Assembly: GCF_001640805.2 (NCBI RefSeq)
Contig: NC_066833.1
Coordinates: forward strand, 6,161,456 to 6,225,455
From: Lates calcarifer
Lineage: Eukaryota; Chordata; Actinopteri; Centropomidae
DNA: 64,000 bases
Direction of reading: 5' to 3'
A program made the translations under genes and the position numbers. Below the pieces are notes generated by a model. It saw only the letters and a program-made list of their open reading frames with translations, was not told the DNA's origin and made no database searches. Shown here piece after piece: positions 46,741-59,100 of this stretch (positions are counted from its first letter, which is position 1; each line of letters opens with the position of its first letter).

Positions 46741-46894
46741 GTACACAGCAAAATCACAAGTGTTAAATTAACACTGAGAGTGTTAGATTTAGCACTAGAA
46801 AAGTGTTTCTATGTGTCCACTCTTTTCCGTGTTACATTAACACTTAAAAGTGTACTTTTTTTTTTTTACACACATATGCAGTTTTGCTGTGTAC
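46741..46894. mobile_element. Small foldback/MITE-like element
   Basis: The left end GTACACAGCAAAAT and the right end GTTTTGCTGTGTAC are inverted repeats with 13 of 14 matches. Inside, smaller inverted motifs based on GTGTTAAATTAACACT recur (AGTGTTAAATTAACACTGAG, GTGTTACATTAACACTTA), so much of the 154 bases can fold on itself. A T tract lies at 46856-46867. It has no coding capacity. I recall similar ACAGCAAAAT...AGTGTTAA repeats in fish but cannot name the superfamily. Confidence 0.75.
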
Positions 46895-47095
46895 AGGCAA
46901 TTTGGAGTCACCAATCAACCTATCTTGCATGTCTTTGAACTGTGGGATGAAGCTGAGGTACCCAGAGAGAACCCACACAGGCACAGGGAGAACATGCAAA
47001 CTCCACACAGAAAAGCCCCGGCAAACTGGGGGTCAAACTGGAGCTTTGTAGCTGTGAGGCAACAGTGCTAACCACTGCTCCACCGTGCTGCCCAT
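46895..47095 (-). mobile_element. SINE (family 2), minus strand, 3' part missing
   Basis: On the minus strand: GTGGAGCAGTGGTTAGCACT, GTTGCCTCACAGCTACAAAG, TTTCTGTGTGGAGTTTGCAT, GTTCTCCCTGTGCCTGTGTG and ATTGGTGACTCCAAATTGCC. It retains the head and middle of the family that is whole at 61178-61456. The tail half is absent, and the foldback element at 46741-46894 begins at the break point. Confidence 0.85.
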
Positions 47096-48599
47096 GTGGA
47101 CATACCTGTAACAAGCAAAATCCACACCATCCACACACTTTCAGGAATATACTCTAGAGATATTAGTTTTGATAAATCAAGAGTTAATAGTAATAATAAT
47201 AAAAACTTAATTCAACTCATTTTGTTAGGCTAGTCTTCAGTAACATTTTGCACAACACACTTTGATAAAATGATCATCATTGTACCCTTCCACTGAAAAC
47301 TGATACAGAATAATTACCCCCACCTTGATTATATATAGTAGGTAAACGAACAACCAAGCAAAGTTTATTTAAATAATGCTTTTCAAACCAGAAGTTACAA
47401 CATGCTTTACCAAAGGAAGAAAATATACACAGTGTAATTGGACCACAGGTTGAAAAACAGTTCAAAATGTGTGCTCAAGCTTTGTTTCATAACGTTGGAC
47501 TTTGTGTGTTTTTATGCTGATACAAATCTCCACAATTCAGTAAAGTACACATAATGTCTGTGATATTTAGAGGGATAAGTTGAACTGTTATTACAACCAC
47601 TTCTTTGTGCCTCAGTTAAAGCCAGCAGACCAAAAAAGATTTGTGTGATTGGAAAGAGCTGACCTGTTTGAGGAGGGTCTGGTACGTGTAGCCAGGTGCC
47701 CAAACTGCTTCAGCAATGAACAAAGCTGAACCTGATGTTTTCCCAGCTCTTCTCTGGGTTAATGACCGTCAAAGTCTAGCAACAGTCCCATGCTTTTGGT
47801 AGAGAGGAAATATTGTTGAGTGACACCTTTTAATGTCGTATGAGTCTGGATAAATCTACATCTTCTTCTTAACTGGAGGAAAGTAAGTCAAATTCAGATT
47901 TGATGCACTTGAGCCTTTGTATGCCAAGGACATCACAATAAACACAACCTTTTATTTACTTTTTATGTCGACACAACATGCTACTGTGATTAAAAAAAGA
48001 AAAAAATACACTGGTAGGCTGAGATGACTTTTGTATCAAGACCTTCTTACTTTGTGTTTGGTAATTTTGTGTTCAGGGCTTGCCATAAAAGGCAGAGGGC
48101 ACTATAAAGACACTGCTTTGGAAACAAACAGAGGAGTGTGTCTTTATGTAAAGCTGTTGACAGTCAATAGAAAAGTGAGCAAGTGTACTTGTTACACACA
48201 GTTAACTGAAAACATCATTGTTGAAACACTTCATGACAGTCATACACTGCTGATACACTGCTGAAGCAATCAAAATAAAGTGGTACCTGATGTTGCTGGA
48301 AGCACGTTTTTGGCAAATGGAGGACAGATACTGACTGCAGTTTAGCTGCTTTTGAAGAAGGCCTGTTCACGATCAGTTCTGGTAGCAGTTAACCGACACT
48401 TTGACTGCTCAAAGAGCAGCAAGGCAGCCTTCCAATTTTATTGTATTTGTCAATTTGAATTCCTTTATAAAGAAACACTGGGAATCACTTTTGAATGTTA
48501 TTTATCCGTGATGAATTCTAAATGTGAAACACCTCCAAGGTGGATGTTTTGCACTTTTTAAAAGAAAGGATTTATATATTTATCACTTTACACAAACCA
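47096..48599. other. Unique sequence, no gene recognised
   Basis: AT-rich, with TAATAATAATAATAA near 47190-47203. Open frames are short and unrecognised. Confidence 0.5.
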
Positions 48600-49400
48600 T
48601 ACCCAGATAGAAATTGTACATTCTCAGAATATTGTGAGAACTTCCCAACTGGTGTGAAGGCCATTGCCTTGTAATGCTTCCAGAATGATCCCAGACAATC
48701 ATGATATGGAGTTCTTGAAGGAGTAGGAGGATGCTAACTGAGGGACTTTAGGGGAACATTCTGAACATTCTGGGAATGTTTAGGGGACCATTCCACCTAG
48801 AAAATGAGAGAGGTTTTGCTGGTTTAATGCATGTCATCATATAACATTCCCAGAACGTTTCTGGGCAGTCATGATGTGGAGTTCTTGAAGGAGTAGAGGG
48901 ATGTTGATGGAAGGACTTTCAGGGAACATTCAGAACATTCATGAAAAGTGAGCAAGGAGATGTTTAGAGTAGAACCACTAAGAAATTGTACATCCCCAGA
49001 AGGTTCCAAGAACATCTCTGCTGGCCTTGTAATCGCCTTGTAACTTTTCCAGAACATCCTGGATGTTGTGGAGTTCTTGCAGGAGTAAGGAGATGTTGAT
49101 AGGAGGACTTTCAGGGAACATTCAGGACATTCTTGGAACTTTTAGGGGATCATTGCTAGCGGATGTTCTCTCCAGGTCTCTCCTGCTTTAGGTGAATGTT
49201 TCATTTTGGTCATTTTAGACTTTAGGTTCTGCAAAGTTCCTGCAATATTACTAAAGTCATGCAAACATTCTACGAAGGAGATGCAAGAGTCTAAATAGAA
49301 CCAAAAGAGAACATTATAGATTGATCCCCTAAAGGTTCTCGTAATGCCATTAAAGGTTCTGCAAACATTATAGGAATGTAGCATAGAAACCTAGAGGGAA
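48600..49400. repeat. Diverged long-unit tandem repeat rich in GAACATTC palindromes
   Basis: GAGTTCTTGAAGGAGTAG occurs at 48709 and 48879, and GAGTTCTTGCAGGAGTAA at 49071, giving periods of 170 and 192 bases. Around each, the same order is seen: CAGAAC/CAGAAT, ATCATGATRTGGAGTTC, GGATGTTGAT-like, GGACTTTCAGGGAACATTC, AACATTC. The palindrome GAACATTC and relatives (GAACGTTT, GGAATGTT) appear repeatedly. The part after about 49180 is more diverged (AAAGGTTCTGCAAACATT units). No coding content. Confidence 0.7.
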
Positions 49401-51938
49401 TGCCCTATAGTAAGGATCCCCTGTATTTCCAATAATGTCAATAAGGTCAACTACATACCTGGTAACTACTATGTGACCTATAATAAAATTAAATTCTATA
49501 GCATTTTATTGCTATAGTATAATGGCTGTTAATGGGTCATGAATAAATTATTATTTCTGTATGTCTGTCTGTTTCTCTGTCTCCCTTTGTGTCTCTTTTT
49601 TCTCTCCTATGTGAAAGAGAAAATCTGTGTTATTCTGGTTATTCTGTCTACCTTTTGGACGTATTATGTGCACACATGATAAAATTTGGGCTTATGGGAT
49701 TAGAGAGGTGTAAATGAGAGTCAGTGTGTACAGTAGGAAGTCAGGTGGCTTCACGTGAGGTGGCCTGCAGACTGGATAGACTCAGAGGAATGCAGTTTTT
49801 GTGTGGAGTGAGACCACCGGCTCTTTGCTCAAAAACCTGGCTGCTGTCGTACTGTTTATCTCCCTGAAGCTATGACCATTAGTATTAGTAAACATATTGT
49901 AATATACTGTTTCCTAATTATTCTTATGATAGTATATAATCTAAAATATATATATAGTGCATACAGTGAACAGCTGGTCTGCATTTAGTCAACTGTATGT
50001 TACATACATACTTTTCAAGTCAGCCACACTTAAACAGCATTAGCACACAACAATAATGTAAGATAGACCATGTTCAACAATGTTCTAAATGGTATGTTTG
50101 CATCCAGAAATAGTCAGCGAATAGATAGCATATACATGATTTATTATGAAGGAGCTAATACCTGGATATTCACATGCTTCAAAACATCAACATATCGGAG
50201 CAGGTAGAGGAAGAAAACCATGAAGAGGGTTGTGTGACTCAGAGGTCAGTGTGTATGGGGAGTGACGGTCTGTTTGTATTCAACACAGCCCAGTGTCTGA
50301 TACTATATCAGCTATAGAGCCTTTAACATGTGCACATATGCTTACACACACAAAGACATGCACTCAGTGAGAGGTTGATGTTCAGAAACCATGAAGTTCA
50401 GCACATCATTAAAGTTATCTTCTGACTCTTCCAGGTATATCATTACCGCCCCTATGTCATAACAAATCAGGCCATACTCATGCACTGTATATGTATTTAG
50501 ACATGTATGGTGCCTGTGTATATATTCAGCCCTGTGTGTGTCTGTGTGGGGGTTCAGAGGGTTAACAATCCTGCTATATGAAAGTATGTGATTGTTCTCA
50601 CGTGACTGATTTAATGCATGTACAGTGTGTGTGTGTGTGCATGTGTATGTGTGTGCGTAAGAAAGATTTGTTTGGGGATATCTTCTTAGTATGTACTTGT
50701 TTGAAGGGGAATCCAATCAAAGTCTTCTAGAAGCCTAGGAAATTGAGAAACTAAAAGATCAAATCACAGCTTTGAAAACTGAGACCTTCAGACTTCAGAT
50801 CTTTCCGAGCAAATGTTTGGCCTGCTAATTGAAAATACATTGATGTCATGGGAATATGTTTGACCTAGAAGCTTTGTATTTTCAGCATCAATGCTGTGGA
50901 GTGAACCAGGGGAACCTGGGACCAGAGGAACCGATTTACCATTTAGAATCAATTTCAGATCTAAGGACTTGTCTGTTTCATGGTCAATCAGTATTTTTCA
51001 GCTAGAAGTTCTTTATGGTTCCCCATCATGGGTGGCCATTATGATGACCTGCTTAGGCCTCCTAAAATGTCACCATCAGAACTTTGCTTCTCCAAGGACA
51101 GCAAGAGCAAAGGATTCAATGTCAGGCTGCATTACATCTCCTCAGCTTCAGACGGTGGTCATGACACGGCAGGTTGTGAAGTCTGAGACATCAGGGTGGC
51201 GGCAGAAGGTATTAGACCAGCTGTAAGAGCAGGGATTAGGTCCCACTGACCCTGTGTTCTCGGGTTAGAGAGCAGGAGGAGGAGGAGAGGAGGTGAAGGA
51301 AAATGAGGAAGGAGAGGATATAAGGAGGGATAAAGTTTTTGATGAGATGGTATCTGGCAGACCTTGGCTGCCTCTGCGACAACTTTTTCAACTACAGCGA
51401 GAGAAGTAGCTCCCTCTGCTGCAGCATCTTTGAATATGCTGAGAATAACCTGATAAAAATAGACAGACTGCACCCTAACTTGATTGAATCTGACCTCTCA
51501 CCACAAAATTACTGCCACATTGGACAAAAGGCATTGTGTAACATAACTAATTTTACACCATCAGAGGTGAACTATGATTAGAATTTTAGAAAGGTGATTG
51601 TGGGCATGGTCTGTGATGTGTTCATATTAAATACCAATACTGAAACTTCCAGCACATTGTCTGTAAGTCCTGTAAGCAGCTTTCTTTATCAGAGCTCAGT
51701 TACAAAAGTGTGAGAAATAATATCTCAGACTGTGGTTTTACTGTGAAGTGCATGATGTGCAGCACTGATTGCAACTACCCATGATCTTAAGAATAACTGC
51801 ATTAATTTATAGCATGGCTCTAATTTAAAAAGGATGTAGCAAATTAAAGATTTTTCTCAGATTATAGAAATAGAAAGTATAGTAGAAAGTAGGTAGATAC
51901 AGACTGATCACTAGCTCAGATGTTATTAACATAGCAAC

Positions 51939-51941
<3 letters not shown>
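49401..51941. other. Mostly unique sequence; one weak exon-like stretch
   Basis: Includes a pyrimidine-rich run (about 49560-49615) and an interrupted GT repeat (50624-50656). The stretch 50884-51186 has exon-like codon use and a plausible acceptor, but stops and frame conflicts make it doubtful (see findings). Nothing else is recognised. Confidence 0.4.
50624..50656. repeat. Interrupted (GT)n microsatellite
   Basis: GTGTGTGTGTGTGTGC followed by ATGTGTATGTGTGTGCG. The 124-codon minus-strand open frame that crosses it is an artefact. Confidence 0.85.

Positions 51942-51989
<48 letters not shown>
51942..51989. repeat. (AT)n microsatellite
   Basis: About 24 uninterrupted TA units. A long, perfect AT array can extrude as a cruciform and is often polymorphic. 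Confidence 0.95.
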
Positions 51990-51992
<3 letters not shown>

Positions 51993-54741
51993 TGTTGGAG
52001 GTGTCCATTTTCTGAATTGGTAAGTCAATATGTCTGTTTTAGTTACCAGCTGACGCAGTTAATGATATGCTCTTTGGTAGCACCTGTGGTTTGGAGATTT
52101 TTAACACGATAAAAGCCTAGAAAGCAAGTGGCAACAAATCTTGTTGTTTCAGGTGATTAACCAGCAATTTGCTAAAACATTGTCGTCCAAAGTACAATGA
52201 AAATCATGCAAATTACAGACCTTACATGCACATCTTACATGCATGCATGAGTGAACACACATGACTGTTTTGACAACTGCAATAGACAAGTATTATTTTT
52301 CAACCAATCTATCACAAAAAAAAATTATTTAGTGAGGAAAGAGACTGAAAACCTCTCTTCTTATGTCTCATGTGACCATCTGCCGTACACTCTCCAGATT
52401 CAAATAATCATCATAGATGCTATGGACAGTGTAGTGACTAATGAGCATGTACGTGTGGCCAAACAACATCACTCACTTCATTTCTATCACAACTCCACCA
52501 AACTGTCGTCCTATCAACAGTTGATCTTCTCAGAGAGAGCCTGGGAACTCTGCAGCAGATAAGCTCATCTAAGCTGTTTTCAGAGCATTAGAGGAGATAG
52601 ATGAATAGATTGGCCTTTTGCTCTATTGTTGTAGTGTGTGAGTGAATATGTATGTGTGTGAGTGTGTGTGTGGAAAGTGGTGTGCACTCCTAAGCCATCC
52701 ATGAAGTAATTAGGTTGGATTATTATTTAGGGTTTCTGAGGGTGACCTAGTATAAAAACATGCATGGGTCTATTTTCATCCATGCTGTTTGAAGTCCACA
52801 GACATATGCAGTATGAGGACAGTGTATGAAGCCCAATAGCATTGCTGGTTACAGTAGAGGAGATTAAAAAACACACCACCAGAGAATCTGTGAATTTTCT
52901 CTGTGGGAAGTGGGAAATGGTCTATTACAGACACAGTGTTGGAAACAATGCACTGGGGCAAACAGCTAGCCGGAGGGAGATGTGGATCAGTGACAAACAC
53001 TGATAGGTATGACCTCTGACATATTGGAGAGCATGAATCAGCACTGAGCCTTGATATGATCTGGCATGGGAAAACTCTGGGATGGATTACAGTAGAAGAA
53101 AAAGGAGGAAAAAAGAGACAGTGGATGGTCACATATTTTATTGTTCACAGGAAAATGTGGTGGGATGCAGCAGGAAAAAGGGTTCAGGTCAGGGAAACTC
53201 TACAGCATTTCCCTGTAGCTACGTGAAAGTGCACATACTTTGAGATGCTGGCCACATAAAAATTACAAGCTTTGTTGCAATGACAAAATGTGGAGTAAAA
53301 CAGCTGCAGCTGATGTGCAGTGTTTGTAATGGGAAAAATCTTGAGGACCTATAATGTAAAGCTGTTTTTTTCCTTTTAAATCAATATTACTCTTGTGATC
53401 TTGTAAGCATATATGCTGAGATTAATGGCTTTCAGCACCCTGTGGCCCAAATAGCAAATAATAAGTATTATTATTCCAGTCTTCAGAGATGAGATAAATT
53501 ACCTCGCCTTTACTAGATGTTTTGGTTGGATTGCAACACCAGTTTATTAAAGGTTAAAACTATACAAACCTATTACTATGCCAGCACAGTTGCTCACTGC
53601 ACATCACAGTGTGAAGATGTAAATGGCATGCAGTCTGATATCATATACAGCTTCCTGTTTCTCATATTGGTTTGATGATACCAAATGGCTACCACCAATC
53701 TTTTGTATGCCAGCTGAATCTTCACCAGCAGATGCTCTCTATGTTTTCATCAGACAGATAAGTGCTCTGTCTTCTCTGTTCTCATCAAAATGTCGCCGTC
53801 CCGAAGATGCTTAAGGCTGTGGAGATGCAGACAACAGTGGCTACTGATATGAGCTGTGTTTTGTGGTTAGAGTGTGTTGCTGCTGATGATATCTTGTGGT
53901 TAATTGTTCTGCTGACAGGAAGGCTTTAGAGAACACTGATGGTACAAGAGATGTGCTGCAGACTTGCTGCAGAAAGGACAAAAAGGAATAAATAGATTAA
54001 TGTTTTGAAACAAATCAATACTGCCTCCTAAACTGAAGATCTTGAAGGTCTCCCTACTTTGCAATAAATCTTTGGAGTTACTCTCTAACTTTCTCTTTCA
54101 TTTCTGTTGAAGGTGCCCTCTTGTAAAAAACAAGCTTTTTTAAAAAAAAAAAAATTGCTTGTCTTTTTTATCATCAGCTTTTTACAATTGTATGGATATT
54201 TTTGAATTGTCAAAAACAGAAAATAAATGTTACTTAAATATGCTTCTGTGAACATGAACAATGAACAACAGCTGCACATAGAAATATTTCCATAACCACT
54301 TATCATAATTTCAATCTCAACACCAAAACCTGTTCTGCTGTCACACCAGTTCCCTAAAATGAAAATGCAATGCAATGTACCCATGCATTGCTCCTTTTGT
54401 CCAATTAAGAGGACTTAAACAAAAATTAGATTTATCTTGCAGAACACTTTTCAGCACACAAAGTTTTCAGATGTGGCGATGGAGCAAAAGAAGATGTGGC
54501 TTTCAGTTTCCACATGTTGATTGAAAGAGATAAAGGGCTGTTTGAGGAAAATGAAGGAGAGAGAGAAATAGTCAGAAAGACAGAGAGAGATCATGAAAAC
54601 AGAGAGAGACAAGTCGTTCAGTTTATCAAAGCTATTTTTAGCCCAGGCCTTGTTATGTGATGCTGCTATTTCTCCTCAACAGTAGCTGAAGCTCTGCTAT
54701 GGCAACACAGGCTTTAATGACTGACTTTGCCTCTGAGTTTT

Positions 54742-54784
54742 TGTGTGTGTGTGTGTGTGTGTGCGTGTGTGTGTGTGTGTGTGT
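54742..54784. repeat. (GT)n microsatellite
   Basis: About 21 GT units, interrupted once by GTGCGTG. Confidence 0.95.
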
Positions 54785-57173
54785 CTGTGCCCCTTTATGG
54801 TCCGCTGCCAAGAAATAAATAGAAGTGTCCATTAGTCTCCTCTGTATGACCATCTTCAAAGAATCACTCACAAACTTTCTCTCTCTCTTTCTTTCTTACA
54901 CACACATATGCACATTGGTTAGATGACACATACTGTAATTTTCAGTTTCTTTTCAATTAAATTTGACTGTAAAAATCCCCCCAATTCACTATAAGAAGTT
55001 TTGTTGACTTCTGGTGAATTACAAGTCTTCTAGCTTAAATGAGCAGTAGGTTGTTTGCTTTACCCTCTGTTAAGAGCCATAGGAGCATCCCCTGAATTAA
55101 AGTGGCAGGAGATATGCTACAGTTAAACTGTTAAAATGACTTGATGTTTAGGCATAAAAGCAACCTAGTTAGGCGTAAGACAAGATTGTAGTTTGGGTTG
55201 AAATAAGTACTTTGTTTAGGTCATAACAAATGGCTTGAACAAATGGTCTATAGGGTTATTTTTAAAATAATTTCCATGTATGATTAAAAACAACACTGAT
55301 GCAAAAAAAAAAGCAAATAACAGTTAAATTCCCTCTCTTTATGACACAATGGAATATTACAGTAATGACTGAAGCCTTTTCATTTTCTCTTCTTAACACT
55401 TGCTGCCTGGAAGCTCTTTCCTGGGAAAAATTCCTCTGGTGCGAAGTCAGTGATGTATTTTACATCTAAGTTTTTTTTTTCTCAAATAAACAAAAGCAGA
55501 GGAACTGTGGATAGTTAGCATGACCAGTGATAGATAACATGGTTGAATGGAAAAAGTAAATTAAGCCACCCACTAAACTCAGTCTGTGTCCAAACTGCTC
55601 TACATTCTGAATACTAATTCAACTTTTGAGTATCAAGTGTGTTCACAATGGACAAGACAATGACAAAAGTGACTGTTCATTGTTTGCTTCTTGCTCTGTC
55701 AGACTTTGTTCTAGCAATAGTGCCATGCTCTGACATCTCAGTGAGGACATTAGAAACTATAATAAACCAGATTTATTCTTTACAAAGCTACAAATTAAAA
55801 AGTGACAGTCAGTATTTTTTGTAATAATGTGAGTCCAAGTGGATGACAATATTTGTGACTGTTGTGGGATTTTATATGTGGACCATATACCCTGACTGCA
55901 CATGTGTAAAATGTATCCAGCTTGCAGTCTGTGTCTATATCCAGGGCATTTACTAGGCAGTTGTTGTGTCAGAGTCTCATCAAGCTGTTATCAAACAGCT
56001 GTTGATGAGCAGAGATGTACAGTAAATCACGTGACTTCTGAGCGCTGCTGTCTCTTTCACTGTGATGCTTTTCCAGTTCTGTAGATGGTAGTTTAGATGA
56101 GAGAAGACATGAGTCATAATTTTTTAAGGGAAGTGAGAAAAGTCCCTTCACCCTGGTCAGTAACAATCAGGCAAAACGCCTCCAGTCTGTGGTAAATTAT
56201 GTAACTTTCTCCCAAGGTGCACTCTGGATGTCCTTTTTGTTTCAGTGAGCGACTGAAGAGCAGCTTCAGTTTAAGGCTCCATATTAATTGCTCACTGTTT
56301 CCACTTATTACTTCTTGGTGATTTATCATCCTGTTTCCAGGATTTGGAATTGTATTCCAAAAAACAGAACTGTGTATGATAAATCAGCAAATGCTGTATA
56401 TTCTCATTTTTGTTGATATGCTTTTTTAAAAAAAAAAAAAAAATATGATAATATCTTTGGATAAAAATGTAGATTATACAGCCATTCCACCAGCAAGAAC
56501 CACACACTTTCTTTGAGGTGGGAAAAGACACAGTATCAACCATGCAGAACAGTTTGATTTTCTGGTTTCTCAGCATATCCCACAAGCTTTTATATGTACA
56601 AGGTTATGGTTTTATGGCACCATGTAACTCATTTTTAGCTCTGATCTGAGGTAATTAGGAGAAACAGCCACTTCTGTGAAGATTTTGTGGTTTGGGTGAT
56701 TTGAGGTAGGGGAGTTTTATTCTAGAATTTGTTAAAACACTGGTACGCTTCTCTGTGCTCAGTGCCACACTTGTTGAATGCTCCTTCTCTCTGCATGCAT
56801 GTATAATTAAGCCACCTACAAATTACACACATTTTACATATTCTGTACCCTGCTTTTTGCCTCATAGGCAAATTAGAAGCTGTAATTTGACTATGAAAGA
56901 TATGTAGAACAACTGCAGGCTAAAAAAGCTTACCCAGTTTTAAAATACCGACATCTGCATTTCAAAGTCATACTTTTTCATTAAAGTAGCGTTTATATGG
57001 TTATGAGAGTGTGGTTTTGTCTCAGCACACCCAGTCATCTTTGGCTTCTGATCACAGATGCACACATGCTAAAAATCTCAGTTAACCACAGTTATCATTC
57101 CTGGTCAAAATGAGAAGATTTTTGCAAACATTTCTCTAACTACCAGGATCTCATTTCCTGGACTTTAACCTGC

Positions 57174-57201
57174 AAAAAAAAAAAAAAAAAAAAAAAAAAA
57201 A
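57174..57201. repeat. Poly(A) tract
   Basis: An uninterrupted run of 28 A following ACCTGC. It could be a retroposon tail, but no body is recognised upstream. Confidence 0.9.
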
Positions 57202-58993
57202 CCCAACAGCAAAATCTTAGCTGTCTCTAATTTCAGATGGTAACATTTCCTCAGAGTGAGAGTCACTCATCAGTGATGAGGAGGATGATGTATGATACAA
57301 AAACCCACCACACATTCTCACATGCACACAGATGTTGACACAGCAGGATGGCTGTGTTTCAGGGCATCAGGCCAAAAGCCCTTTCATCTACAGTTCGATC
57401 TTGGTTGCTGGTGCACGTTTCTCTGCCATTTTGTTTTGACAGGGCACATGACTGAATGTGCAGCAAAAAGCAATTACAGTGCTCATGGCTTCAGAGCGCT
57501 TCTACAGCACATTTAAAAATAGCAACAGGCGTTCCCTGGAAAGAGAGAGGGACAGAGCTGGAAGTGTGTTTCTGTGTGTGACTGACACATTTTTGTAACT
57601 GTGAGTATTTGTAAGTTAGTACGTGATTACTGGGTTTGTGTCACTGTGTATATGTGTATTGGTTTGTGTGTGTGTGTTCTTAAATTGAGGTGGGTTAATT
57701 GTGGCTAGAAAATGGAAAATGTTCAACATTGCAATTCTGGTCCAGGTGCTGGTTTATTTCTGGCACAGTATAGCCAAGACGTGCCATCTAGTCTCATTAA
57801 GACACACATACACACACATATGCATGCATGCCTTTTAATAAAATCCAGACCATGCCCTCCCTGCTCTTTCTGGGTTAGTGAAGCCACAGTGGGACGAAAT
57901 CCCGTCAAATTTCAACTTTACTGAGCCGCTCCCTTGAGCTCGGAGCAGCTTTTCTCTTCCTGTCCTCTGTAAGCTGTTGCGCAATCTCCATCCACATGAC
58001 CATTCAGAGTCAATGGAATAAACTGTATGTTTATTTGCCAATATGGTATTGTGTATGTATTATTTCATAATAATGAAAAGAATCAAAATGCTTTTAAAAT
58101 ATGATTAAAAAGCACTTCTGTTACGACCTAGCCCTATTTCACATTCATGCTCAGCCTACAGTTTTCTTGTTGGCCTCTCACCAGCTCTGACCTTTGACCT
58201 CTTGATTATTGGCTGCATATTATGTTCATCATCCATGTCAGGAAGCTCATTCTGCTGTAATGCTTTTAGAGTAACATAAAGGGGAAAACCAAGCTACTCA
58301 AGAAACACCAAAAATGTGAAACGTAGCTCTCAGCAGATTTAATTTTTCCTCATGAGTTGAGCATCCACTAATGATCCTGACCTCCTGATGGAATGCAGGC
58401 TTTGACCTCTGACCATCAACCTCTGGTGGGCTGATAAGAATCGCCTGGAAGTGATAGCAGCTCATGCACAGTGCCCAGCAGAAGCAATGAATTTGAGCGC
58501 TGACTGATGTGCTCACACGACAAACACAAACACAGTGCACATATGCAGACAAAAGCTGGCAGATGGACTTCACGATTAGACAGACACACACACCATAAGT
58601 GGCAAATGGTTAAGGCTGCAGAATGAAGTGTAGATAAACACACTTATCCATTCCTCTAAACATTCCCGATTAGCTTTTCTTTCTCGGCTGCCTGTCTGAC
58701 TCCTCCAGCAGAGAGACAGAACAAGTGCCATCATGAATTACCAAGTGACTCTCTCTCCTACTTTCTCTCTGCTTTGCTTTCAAACACATTATTGACACGA
58801 CAGTCTCATTCAAGCCACTATTGTTCAGTGGCATTTTAAGGGGAGTGCTCGAGGTAAAATTTTCTCTGTCATACAAATAAATGTCCATTTGGCCAAACAT
58901 CATTGTCACATCATCATTGTTGTTGCTAAAACAGACAAGTGAGTCAACCTTCTTATATTTCATGAGGGCTTTTCCTTCTGTTGTTTTACAACA

Positions 58994-59100
58994 CACAGAA
59001 CTGATCATTTCACTGGCGACTCATTCATCATTGAAAGCTTTTAGGGAAACATCAAGCAGCCTACAAAAACACACAAACACGCTTGTTCACCCTGTCTCTG
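58994..59100 (+). repeat. Diverged local duplication, copy 1
   Basis: AACTGATCATTTCACTGG (58999-59016) is repeated exactly at 60096-60113. Following it in both copies are a TTCATT/TTTTAGG segment and GCCTACAAAAA (59059 and 60145), then a CTG-TCTCT segment. Spacing is similar, so about 100 bases seem duplicated, 1.1 kb apart. Confidence 0.6.

Larger units (their letters stand above)
51990..58993. other. Unique sequence with simple repeats, no gene recognised
   Basis: Contains an interrupted GT run (about 52640-52670), a GT microsatellite (54742-54784), an A tract (56425-56442), a poly(A) tract (57174-57201) and a short GT run (57665-57677). The open frames are short or composition-driven, and none carries a domain I recognise. 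Confidence 0.5.

Noticed and set aside
50342..50716. 124-codon minus-strand open frame
   Set aside because: Contains the GT repeat and lacks any known motif.
50891..50930. Collagen-like Gly-X-Y run (EPGEPGTRGTD)
   Set aside because: Only two or three triplets and not continued; chance.
58670..59008. 112-codon minus-strand open frame
   Set aside because: No recognisable domain; partly overlaps the diverged duplication; no splice or promoter evidence.
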